From Parachlorella kessleri (Eukaryota > Chlorophyta > Trebouxiophyceae > Chlorellales > Chlorellaceae), in assembly GCA_001598975.1 (NCBI GenBank), contig BBXU01000852.1, positions 1 to 55,205 of the forward strand: a DNA stretch of 55,205 nucleotides, given 5' to 3'. A program made the position numbers and the translations under genes. Positions 36,311 through 47,027 of this stretch are shown one piece after another; the stretch's first letter is position 1, and each line of letters starts with the position of its first letter. A model generated the notes under the pieces. It worked only from the letters and a program-made list of their open reading frames with translations. It did no database searches and was not told the DNA's origin.

Positions 36311-39300
36311 TGCCATCCTGCTTGCTTGCTGGCCTGCAGGAGCCCATTCTCACCACGCTTGCTTGCCCAGTTCCAGCCTGGACAGAGCTGGGTGGGCCCG
36401 AGCTGGTGGCGGCGGCCACAACAGCAGGCGCCATCAATATCCTCAGGCGCTTAGAGGACTGGCTTGCTGGGGGCCCCTACACGTCGTGTGTCTACTGGCC
36501 CTGGACCAAGTTCGTGTGCCACGTTTGTGCGGGCAATGTGGAGGAGGTGGTCCGCCTGGTAAGTAGCCTGAGCAGTATAGCAGGGCAGCGCTGCACATGT
36601 GAAGCGCGAGTCTTGCCGTCCCTCTCTGTGTGGTCTGGCGCATATCGTTCCGTCAGGCTGGGGACATGGCACAGGTCAGGTCTAATCTAAGCGTCAATAC
36701 CCCACCGCCTAGCTGTTCTTTGGAGCGTCCTGTTTAACGCCTGCTGAGCAACATTTTCCACAGGCAGACCCTGCACCAATCAGTAATTCGCTGTGGTGCA
36801 GCTGCAGTAAGGCGGGGATTGCCTTTTCCCCCGCTGCAGGTAGAGGAGGAGGCTGGAACTGACGCTGGGGAACGCCCAGGGCTTCCACTAGCAGAGGTCG
36901 CCTTGTGGCGAAACCTCGGCGTGGCTTACTGCTGCACATACCAGCAAGGCCCCGCGTTAGCCGTCAGGCTGCTTGAAGCCGCAGTGAGGCTGCAGAGAGC
37001 CAGGCAAGTGAAGCACCAAGCTCTTAGCACCCTCAGCCAATATTAGTTGGCATGGCTGTGAAGCAATCTGGAAGCAACCGCAGTGGCGTGGGCATTGGTT
37101 TGAATCCCCGCAACACCTCCCCAGGGTGATGAGGCAGATGGGAATCTGGTGTTTAGCTCCAGGGCATGGCAATGCTCATCCAGCGCCTACAGCGAGGCAG
37201 GGCAGGCGGCATTCAGACCTCTTTTCTTTGCACCAGCTAGCTTACCGATGCTCTCTGCCCACAACCTGCGTTGCATGCAGGAAGCTTGACCCGTCAGCAA
37301 GTCTGCACCCCATGGCATTGAAGGCAGTCAGTGAGATGGTTTCCATCCCTAGTGTCACTCCCCTGCTGCCAGACTTCACCAGGAGCCTGGCTGCATCGGC
37401 CTCCTGGCCAGACACGCTTGCGTGTGAAGCATTCACAGCCATGCTGGAAACAGGTGCGGGCGCAATCGCTGTTGCCCAGACACCCATGTCTTGCCAGCGA
37501 CTTTCATCAGTGCTTACGGGATCACACATTCCGCGTTGCTTGCTCTCCCAGCACATCCCTACATAGAGCAACCCTTTCTTTCCATCCTTCCATTGCCGCT
37601 GGTGCGTCCGTTCAATGCTGGGTGCACAGCCTATACATGCAATACACGTGTAGCATCACTGCTACGCATCGTATATCTTGGACAGGTGTCAATATGGTCC
37701 GCTTCAAACTCTGTTCACACAACCTGCCACCATCCCTACTAGCAGAAAAAAGCTCACATGCAGGCCAAGCTGCAGCAGCTTTGAAGCAAATGGGTCAGCT
37801 GGCAGCTGGTCGCCTGTGCGCTGGGAAATCCGTTGACAAGGCCAGAAGCCCTGCCGAGCAGCAAGGGCTGGCATTGCAGCTGGGGCGTCTGCTGCTGGAG
37901 CGGCCTGCTAGCGAGACAACGGGTCTACTCGTGGTGAGATGCTGCTGTGCACGGCATGCTGACTGGCCGAGACAGCTGTGTGGTCCCCAACTGTGTGAAG
38001 AGCACCTGCGGGACATGCCTTTGCCTATCTGTAGAAATGTCTAAACGTCATGGTAAGCCTCCCCTAGATGCCCTAGAACAGTGCATGGGTGGGGCATTTT
38101 GCATGCGCCGCTGTTCGGACGTCGACTCTCCAACGGCCCTATGAATAGCCCTACAGTGGGGTGTGCCGCTTGCAGTAGCTGTGGTTTCTCTGTCCTTTGA
38201 AGACCCCCCCCCCCCCTTGCATTCTCGGGTTGCCATGCAGCTTGCTCCCCGTCCTCAATTGCAGACTTTGAGTGACCTGCCCGCTGAAGCAGCTGGCCCA
38301 GCAGCCTGTCTCCTTGCTAGCTTGACCCTAGAGCGCGGCGATGCACATGCTGCATGGCAGCTGCTGCGCAGCGTGCTGGCGGCAGCTTGCAGACACGACC
38401 CCAGCATGGTGCTGCTGTGTGTTCAAGCCATGTACAAGGCAGGCGCTTGGCAGGAGGTGAGCGGTCAAATGCGGCAGTCCAGCAATGTTCTCTTTAGTAT
38501 CGGCATGCTCCCCACCATGGGATACCACCACGATAAGGGACACCCTTGTCGTGCCATGGGTCACGGGTTCGAACCCAGGAGGTTGCTGATGTTTTGGCCT
38601 TCACGGGAGGGGGAAAGTGGTACCCAGCTTGCTGGGGGAGGGACCCCCGATATAATATCAACAGGCGGGCCGACCAGTCTGCTTCCCGTCGCCATGATAG
38701 CTGTCCCCTGCCCTCGGGCAGGGGCACACAGCCGTGGTGTCGTTAACCCACGCCGCAGGCACGTCAATCACTGGTTGTCTTCCTTGGGGAATCCCCACGG
38801 GGCTAGGCCCCAAGTAGCCACGGAATAATTTTTCCCTTGTTCTTTTTTTACCGATATGCTCTGGGCTAGCTACTGAACGTGGCAAGCAATGGGCGAAGGC
38901 AGCTGTCACACTGGTGTAGTTTGAGTTGCACACTTCACTCCCACATACTCTTGCCACCACATACATGCACATACCATGTGCACGTGCCCTGGAACAGGTG
39001 GGCGAGGCTTGTGATGCCATCCGCAGCTGCAAGTCAGTGCCAGCTGGGACTGAGAGGCAGTTCTTGCGCCTGGCGGCTCTCTCGGAGGCTCACCGTGGAG
39101 AGGCTGAGAAGGTTTGTTTTCTGGGCATGGGGCTTTAGGAACAGAAGGAGTGCTGCTTGCTAATGCTGATATCAGGAGTCCGTGCAGGAGGGCTGCAGCG
39201 TCCCTTGATTTAGGTTTGATTAATTTGTGGTTATGCCTGGCCTTTCGTGTGGATATGTGGTAGGTTTGGCTGTTATTTGATGCCATTGATGCCATTGATG

Positions 39301-42300
39301 TCATTGTTGTTCATCTTGTGAAGATAGGCCCAAACTGATAGCCAAAGCTGTTCAGACACATGTGGTACTGTTTATGCTGGGTTCATAGATTTCTCCTTCT
39401 AAAAACTGAGAATATCCTCCATGTTATCAAAACTTGCTGCCTTTCCGCGCAGGCATTGGAGCTAGCTGCCGAGTTGTCTGCTGGGGCATTAGCTGAGGTA
39501 GCGGACCTTTTGCTGAAGCAGCAGTATCATCTGAGCACTCAGGTCTGCTGTTACACACAAGCCCACTCGCATTCACACGCAATTTACTCTTGTTTGCACA
39601 CACTGATATGCAACTTTGCAACCCACCTGATAATGAGTGCGCAGTGCACGACAGAGGTGTGCATGTCTTAAGAACCAATGTGATGAGTTGGTATTCCACT
39701 TAGCTTCACTTGCAACCGTGAGCGGCAACAGCTGTCAAGTTGGGGGTGGCACCTTGTGCCTCCCATTTTGCGCAAACCTGCACTATTTAATCACATGCGA
39801 CCAGCAGCTGCAGAGCAAGACTTCCTGTGCAGGCTGCTGAGCGGTGCATCGTAGCAAGTGAAGCCTGTGGCCGAGCGAGCACCACAGCGGCTCTGTATCG
39901 GGGCTTGACCAGTTCACAGCTGGAGAGCCTTCCAGTCAGAGCTCACGCCGCAGCCGCGCGAGCCTTCCTGCTCAGCGCGCAAAGCAGCAATAGCAGCGGC
40001 AAGGTCACCGCTTCTGTTGAGGCAGCACTGGAGCTGCTGCAGCGCCACGCCGTCCCGCTTCGCTTCCGCAACGACAACGCGTTGGCGGGCTTGGCCTGCG
40101 ACGCTGCCGTTAGCGCCATGCAGGGCCAGGGCTGGGCTGTACAGCAGGGCATCGGGAAGGTGTTGGCTATCTTGGCGGTTGCGGTGGGAGAGGCAGAGAC
40201 CCAAACCCTGTCTCAGAACCTGCTGCCGCCTGTCCGCCTCTTCCTATGGGGCCTGAAGATGCTGCACGAAGCAGGGGCAGCGCCAGCAAAGCTGCGCGGC
40301 AAGCTAGAGGCCGCTGTGACCGCCCTGGACGCGGCAGGGAAAAGCGGGCAGCTCCTGGGCCTGCTGCGGGCTGTACCTGGCTGGGCGCCAGGCATGAAGC
40401 CGGCCGCGCCACATTGGGGCACCCTGCTGTGCGCTGCGCGGCGGGACGCGGAGAGCATGAGCGATGGAGAGGTCCAGCTGGATGCCAGCGTGGCACGCCA
40501 GCTGGGCAGCATCTGCAGCGAGCTGAAGCGGGTTTATGGTCCTGCCTGGATAGACAAGCTGGGTTCCTCAGCATCGCAGGTGGGCAGGAGATGGAAGCTG
40601 CCTGAAGGGGCAGCAACCCAATGTGACGCTGCTTGGCAAGGCCTTGAGCCTCACTGCATAGTCAGAGAGCTACCTGCCCTTGAATACTGCAACTGGTGTC
40701 TTGGTACATTTTTGGGGTGGCCAAGTGTGACTGGTTCATTCTATGTTTCTCCTGGCTTGACTGCTGTGCCCTACATTTGCAGATTGCTGTCAAGGCAGTT
40801 GGCGAGGCGCTGTCGGACTATAGCCTTGTTGTGGATGCTTGGGCGGCTCTGACCCAGAGGAAAACACTCCCCCAGGCATGTGACGCACCGAGGCTACATT
40901 CCGCTTGCTCTCATATGCCTCCCTTCAACGTGTTGTCTCCAAAGTGGAGCTACCACAGCATGCAACTCAGCTGCAACATGAGAAGCCCACAACCCTGGGA
41001 ATTGCTCACTCCTCACAGCATGTACCTTTTTTGAGTGTGCCGACAGGCTGTTGGCCTGTGAGTTGTTGGCCCTGCACCCGCAGGAGGATGCGCCGCTCCT
41101 CAACCGCATCAACAGCACCCTGCTGGAAGCAGCGTTCTTTGCTGCTGCGGATGCCGCACCGGCACACTCTGCCCCCCCCGCCCTGGCAGCCCTCCAGCAA
41201 GGGTGCTTGGGGAAACAGGAAGTGTCAGATGAGAGCCTGGATCCTGCAGAAGACCTGGGCTTCGACCTTGCCTTGTGCAAGCGCCTCGTGGAGGGCTGGC
41301 AACGTCAGCTGGCCGCGGCAGCCTCGAAGCCGGCGCCAACGTCCGCCGCTGCCGCTGAGGCGCTGGCTGTGCTTCGCATGCTGGACCTGCTGCAGTACAA
41401 AGCAGGTGGGCAGTACAGTGCCCAGTGTCCATGAGGTGGCTTGGGGTCGCTGCAGCAAGCCAACCCCGGGCAATGGAAGTAAGTGCCTAGCTGAGACAGG
41501 GGCTAACCTGTTCTGAGGTTGAAATTCTGTGCCTTGATTGCGTGTGTGCCGCCATGACCTTGGGTTACCGCCCAAAGTTGGTGTAGATGCTTTCACATGC
41601 AGGCTGGAAGGCCTTGGGCGACTTGGCTGAGACCTGGGGCCAGCCGCCTAGCAGCTACGCAGTGCTGGCGGTCTTGCGAGCCCTGGACCAGCAATGCTGG
41701 CAAGCTTCTGAGTCCGTGGCAGCAAGCAGCCCCGAGAGTCCTGCCCCTGACAGCATACTCATCTTGTCAGAGGTTCTCGAGGCCACCCCTCGCATAATAG
41801 GTGACCTGGCAGCCTCTCCTGCAGCACCCCCAGCGGCACAGCAGGCAGCATCCAGCGGCAGCAACGCCAGCAGCCGGGCACCTACCTCACCCACCCCACC
41901 GGAACCGGCCAGGAGCAGGTGGCCAGCCCTTGACCCTGAGCTGACGGAAGCGGCCCTGGAGCTGCTCCTGGCCTGCAATACGGCTGCTCCTGCCGCCCAG
42001 CAGGGGGCCAGCAGCAGCCAGCAGCTGACTGCTGGCGTGCAGTCCCTCCTGCAGGCTCTCTGCAGGGCCCAGCAGCCCCTGACTCCGGAAGTGTGCTACC
42101 TGCTTCTGGAGGCTTTCTCTCGCGACCCAGAGCTGGCAGCCTGGGCTGGTGACAGCTTTGTATGTGGAGGTCACACGGGCAGCCTGTTGACAGCGCTTGA
42201 TGAGCAGCTTTCTGGGCAGGGGAGCGCGGAGCCTCTGCTGCTGCAGCCACGTCTTTTGGATAAACAGCACCAAGCCGACGGCGGGCATGACAAAGCAGGT

Positions 42301-43577
42301 CAGGCACGCCTATGGTGTTTGCCATTGATGCACTGCCACCTGCCGGTTCTCACAAGTTGGTGGCTTGCTATGTAAGGAATGGCACATCATCGGCCGGTGC
42401 TGGCAATATAGTATTTCTCCATCAGTGACCCGCACACACAAGTAGTGACCACCATATCTGCTACTCGCGCAGATCAAGCTCCCGCCGGGAAACCTGAGCC
42501 AGGAGCCGCCTTTCATGCTGATGATCCGGAGTACATGCTTGCAGCTGGGCGGCGCCAGGAGCGCCTGGAAGGTATGCCTCTGTGACTTGTCTGAGTTCCT
42601 GCAGGTGGTGTTGGGCATGTGAGTGTGAGTGGTCCATAGCTCCCAGTACACTTGGCCGCGTACTGCTGATGCCAGGAGGCCTGAAAGGGAGGCGCCTCGG
42701 TGTACATATACTGTTGGAAAGCAGAGATGCTGGCTCAGACTGTGTTGGCGGGAGGGGTGCGAAGAGGGCACTGGCACGAAGGCTGCCTGTAGGCCTGCTG
42801 CTGTCTCACTTTGCTTTGTATGAAGGTGAAACATGAAAGTCGTGTCTGCTACTTGGCAGCTGCTGACCGTGTGGGGCTTGACCATGCTGCAGACCTGCGG
42901 CGCGTGAAGTCATGGGAGGCTCTGATTCGGCACATGGAGTCACATGGCTGGGTGCTCAAGGTTTGTATACACCTAGATGTCGCCCTTCCCTTGGCATTCA
43001 CACATGACAGGCACATGACAGGCAGGGCCGAGACACCAGCATGGCGGTGAAAAGCCTGCACTAGAGGACTGCGAGTGCGTAAATGGGCCGCATACAACCT
43101 GCACCAAACACTGGGCTCATAATAGACTTGCGGGGTTCTTGCAGAGAGACAATAACCATCTAATCTATGAACTGGCAAAAGAAGACCTGCCGCCTACCAT
43201 ACCACAAGAAATGTGCACTTGCGCCAAAACGTGAGTCCCTCTCCTGAGAGTTCCATGTTCAGGTGGAAAGCTTTGTTTGAGGTTGCACAGCTTGACTGGA
43301 TAGCGGTGCAAGGTGCCAACGAAGTCCCAATCATAACCCTGACGCATTAAACCTGTGCTTCAAGCGCACATGAGTCTGGCTGCTGGTATGAACCCTTGCT
43401 GCCTCCCACTGCTGCAGTGCCAGCGACAGTAGATCCTTGCGGAGAGCTCGGAGTCGCTTAGCGATCATATGCAGGAGGCTGGAGCAGGAGTTCCAAGGGA
43501 ATTACATGCAGCAGCAGCAGGAGCGGCAGCAGCCGCAGCAGCAGGCAGCATGGTCAGGCAGTACCCTGTCAGACTAG
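32288..43577 (+). CDS. Large helical-repeat protein of unknown function
   Basis: I do not recognise this protein. About 23 exons join in one frame of about 1,631 codons, ATG to TAG: 32288-32965, 33210-33284, 33549-33671, 33836-33940, 34173-34280, 34836-35041, 35340-35471, 35975-36050, 36340-36558, 36840-37003, 37281-37453, 37764-37933, 38241-38456, 38998-39111, 39453-39542, 39833-40579, 40783-40875, 41036-41405, 41603-42159, 42473-42571, 42826-42960, 43145-43230, 43418-43577. The product is rich in Leu/Ala helices; VALWRNLGVAYCCTYQQGPALA and later blocks suggest a TPR- or HEAT-like solenoid. The N-terminus is basic (RKQEEGKRKQQQHH) and the C-terminus is Gln-rich. Exon 2 has an in-frame TGA at 33315 unless the donor is at 33284 or 33242. 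Introns after 37003 and 40875 appear to use GC donors. A split into two genes cannot be excluded, but phases agree throughout. Confidence 0.7.
36258..36310 (+). repeat. (CAGC)n microsatellite, about 13 copies
   Basis: Perfect tetranucleotide run of 53 bp in the intron just upstream of exon 36340 of the large helical gene. It is pyrimidine-interrupted and ends about 30 bp before the acceptor. Confidence 0.95.
38204..38216 (+). repeat. Poly-C run of 13
   Basis: Homopolymer in an intron about 25 bp upstream of the acceptor for exon 38241. It may serve as the pyrimidine tract. Confidence 0.9.
38540..38830 (+). mobile_element. Hairpin-rich insertion with pol III B-box-like motif (possible SINE)
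   Basis: Inside the intron 38457-38997. GGTTCGAACCC at 38566-38576 matches the tRNA B-box consensus. A perfect 9-bp hairpin with a 2-nt loop lies at 38705-38724, and a second palindromic block at 38784-38813 (TTGGGG ... CCCCAA). No full tRNA fold forms around the B box. A tRNA-derived SINE or other non-autonomous element is the best guess; I did not see a target-site duplication or a second copy in the window. Confidence 0.4.
39280..39308 (+). repeat. Short tandem repeat (gatgccatt)
   Basis: Three near-identical 9-bp units in an intron of the large helical gene. No function visible. Confidence 0.7.
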
Positions 43578-44178
43578 CCTAGACTAGACTACTGATACAG
43601 CAGGGGCAGCGGTGGAGCATCTATATCTTGTCTAGGGAGGGGTATTGGGAGCATCATTGGACGCAGTTACTATATTGGTGGCTATGGCGTAGCGAGTAGT
43701 TTTTCACCGGCCGGGCTCTATTGATTGGTTCGGCGCCCCCCGTGAGTTGGACGGCTAAGCTTCATGCATATTTCTCATATAAAAGTCCACTGCAATGCCG
43801 CGGCTAAGGTCAACTGCCATCAGCCGCACCATGCCATATGCTAGAGCCCCTTGCATGCCAAGGGGACCCTGTGGGTCGCCACTCGCAAAGACAGCTTGGG
43901 CCAGTAGTCGTCTGGTTCCTGGTTAGATTGTAGTGGCTTGTGTGTGGCAGAAGTTTTATCCACCGATGCTTGTTCCACGGACAGCTGAGGTGTGGAAGAT
44001 TGTGAAGATGGGCAGGCCCATCGTGCAAGACCAGGCGGCTACAGGTCGCCAAAGCAAGCAGCATTTACGACATGGGTCCAAGGGTCCTGCAATGCATGCT
44101 TTGGTTCGACTTGACAGAATCCACCGCTCCTCAGGGTACGACCTGCTTATATTTTGGATACTACAAAACTGCCCTGTC
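43578..44178. promoter_or_regulatory. Intergenic region upstream of MYND gene A
   Basis: About 600 bp. The frame of gene A stays open upstream to about 43933 with further in-frame ATGs, so the start could be earlier. A stretch near 43775-43785 (tcatataaaag) resembles a TATA box and lies about 400 bp upstream of the chosen ATG. Confidence 0.35.
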
Positions 44179-46317
44179 ATGCGGTTGTGCGAGAACTGCC
44201 GCGTCTACAAGTACCCAAATGACCCCAACGTGCAGCTGAAGCTCTGTGCTGGGTGCAGGGTGGTCGAATGTGAGCTTTAATTGCTGCCCTGCGATCAACT
44301 CAACTCGGCAAGGAACATACGGGGCATGCACAGTCACTGTCAAGGACTGCCTTTGACAACCTTACATTCACACTGCAGACTGCTCCGACAAATGCCACAA
44401 GGAGCACTGGAAACAGCACCAGAAAGAGTGTGCTCAGCTGCGGCAGTGGCGCCTGGACAACAGGCTTCCCAGCGCCCCAGCAGAAGGGGCAGTCGCCAAG
44501 AGGGGTGCAGCAAGGGCAGCGGCGCAGCAAAACTCAAGCCAGGCAGAAAAGCCCCCAGAAGCCGCCAGGGAGGCTGGAGGAACAGCGGAGCAGCAGCAGC
44601 AGCAGCAGCATAAGAAAAAGAAACATCGAGGAAGGAGCCAGCGCTGCGGCCTGTGCAACAACCGCAGGGGTCCCTTCACCCGCACGGAGTGCTGCAACAA
44701 GCTCATCTGTGATGACTACGATGACTACGAGTGGTTCAGGTAGGCAGGGAGATGCATAGTGCGCATCATGGCCAGGCGCTGGCTGCAAGTTCCACAGTTA
44801 GTTGAAAAGGGGGTGGTCCACATCTAGCATTAAGATTTCTTGATATAGAGCATATTACACAAAAAATCTGGCTCTTTGTTGGCCCCACTTGTGAGAAACG
44901 CAAGTAGTAAGCGTAGTCACATGGCGGTATGCTGTTAGATAGACTAGCTATCAACCATCCACTGCACTTCGTGCCTGGCTGGGTCTCACCAAAATGTGCC
45001 TGCATGGCTGACGGTATCTGCTCCCTGGCCCTGCAGCTATGGCAGGAACTCCTGCAAGCGCAACCACGACACCTACACCCACTGTGCCAGCCACTATCAC
45101 GAGAAGCATGCTGGCCATTGGAAGGTGAGGCTGAGGAGGACTGTCAGCCCTTGACAAGGCGCTCATGTTGTGACCGGCCCCCGAGGCTGATGTCTGCTTC
45201 AGGCAGCCATCAGGCAGTGAAGGTAGTACAGCCAAGTGCCACAAGCTTCGCTCACTGGTCAGCATGACAAATCAAGGGCCACATGCACCCAGACTCGAGC
45301 TTTTCCGGACACCCCTGTGATCCGCTGCCTTGCTGCCTCTTTTGGGTATACATGTGTGACAGAGACAACCTCGAAACATCTGAGAACTGGCACGGCTATA
45401 TGCAACGGCAGGAGTCGTACTTTGCCTGCTTTCACACGTGTCACACAGCAAGCACGTAACATGCATGTCCAGCTGCTGGTTTGCAGGACTGCCAAAAGTG
45501 CAAGGAAGACATTGACCCCTTCAAATACTACCACTTCGGCATCAACCGCCCCGATCAGGTGGGCAACTTTCTGTACAGCTAGCGCCATGAATAGAATGCC
45601 TTTGTGACTCGGTGCGAGGTGCGAGTGATAAGGAGCGTGCTTCTTTGTGCAAGTGAGGTGCCACCCGCCTTTCTTACAAAGATTTCTTAAGCCGTCACGT
45701 GCACGCTGGGTTTGAACTTGCAAGCAGCTTAGCAGGAGCCACCTGTGTTGATAGTTTCGGGCCGCCTCGTGTGGTCCTGAGCTTCCAGGCCCCTGGCACG
45801 TACACCCATCGCTTGACACGCATGCCATGCTCTGTCTCTCTCTCTCATCTCTCCCCCCCTCTCTCTCTCTCTGTCTCCCTCTCTGAGGCCCTTTGTCTGA
45901 CATGCAGCTGAGCAGGAGCAACTTTGCTGACGACGTGCTGGAGGGGCCGGAGCCGGCCAAGCCGCTGTGCAGCATCTGCAACCGGGAGGTGGACACCATT
46001 ATGGAGGCCCACTGCCTCGCATGTATGTCTCGCTCTTTCGCCTCACCAGCCTCAGCTGAGGGTCGCCCTTTCTGTGCATCAAGCGGCTTCTTGTTAGAAT
46101 CTAAGAGGCTGTGCTTGGGTCTACGGCCTTTTCTGGCACGCAGCAGACAGACCGCGCCGTGCGTGACACAGTGACTTCATTACCAGACCTGCATTGATGG
46201 AGCCTTGCAGCGCAGCAATTGCATATAGGGTCTGCCAGTTGCAAAATACCCACCCTGCTGCCTGCTGCAGCCACGGGCCTCCAATGCGAAGACTGCTGTG
46301 GCTTCGACCTTGACTGA
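44179..46317 (+). CDS. MYND zinc-finger protein A (tandem copy 1)
   Basis: Exons: 44179-44269, 44379-44739, 45037-45124, 45487-45558, 45908-46022, 46271-46317; 257 aa, ATG to TGA. An N-terminal MYND finger (CENCRVYKYP, CAGCRVVEYC, HWKQHQKEC), usually a protein-binding module, is followed by a Gln/Lys-rich linker with six CAG codons. Then comes a Cys/His-rich domain (RCGLCNNRRGPFTRTECC, ICDDYDDYEWF, NSCKRNHDTY, HWKDCQKC) of a type I recall from uncharacterised fungal and algal proteins, and a last CxxC pair of knuckles (CSICN, LQCEDC). The last exon was found by analogy with copy B: same phase, and GLQC shared. Start chosen because MRLCENC matches MGRTCENC of copy B. Function unknown. Confidence 0.82.
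45831..45884 (+). repeat. CT-rich low-complexity tract
   Basis: Nearly pure pyrimidine stretch in the intron before exon 45908 of MYND gene A, including a run of seven C. It ends about 20 bp before the acceptor. Confidence 0.9.
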
Positions 46318-47027
46318 GTGACAAGAGGGCCACGGCGTCTTCCTTCCAACCGCCGAGTTTAGCATGTCAAGCATGGAGCAACCAAGGCAGCTCCATATCT
46401 CTATGCAGCTGTCTTTTTGGTGTGTAACTGTTCCTGTCTTGAGTACCTGCCTTGGAGCAGTGGCTTCAAAGCAGTTCTTACCCTGGCTACAGTTTTCATC
46501 GATGCTGTTGCCTGGTCGTTCACCGTGGCAGGGCCCATCTGCTATTTCTCAGTGTTTGATGCAAAACCAGCCTTAAGAGCTGACTGATTAGTAAGTCTTC
46601 AGGTTGAGGCTCATCTTTGGCAATACTACACCCGGAGCGTGACATAGCCTTGAAGTGGTTGCTTTGCCGGACGTGGCAAGCAGTGGTGGGTGCACTGGAC
46701 AGCTACTGGCTTGACGCCCCCCTGCGACATGCTATTCTGAGGCTCTGGTGGTGGCAGTGCTCTCATAAGCATAGGTTTCCAGGCTTGAAAAAGAGCTGTT
46801 GTTTGGGATGTGCGTGCTTATGGTAGGGGAGTGATTGCGTCACCACTATGGGGCTTTGAGTTCAGACCATGTTTAGACCCCAAGTTCAAACACCTGTCCA
46901 GGGTCCGTTTCCGACATGCGTTGCATGCTGTGCCCGCAAGTCGGTCTTGAGCGCATTCCATCCATGCCAGAGTCCGGACGTTGGGGCTTGTATTGATGGA
47001 TGTCTGCTAGAGCGACATAGAATAGAG
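46318..47027. other. Intergenic region between the MYND copies
   Basis: About 710 bp with the 3' UTR of copy A and the promoter of copy B. The frame of copy B remains open upstream to about 46869. No other feature seen. Confidence 0.4.

Noticed and set aside
36241..36437. Minus-strand frame encoding repeated LAGW units
   Set aside because: Produced solely by the (CAGC)n microsatellite in an intron.
38500..38600. A complete tRNA gene around the B-box-like motif
   Set aside because: The T-arm stem does not pair well and no acceptor stem or anticodon arm could be drawn.
39914..40616. Several long antisense frames over exon 39833-40579
   Set aside because: GC-rich antisense shadows of a phase-consistent plus-strand exon with good protein character.
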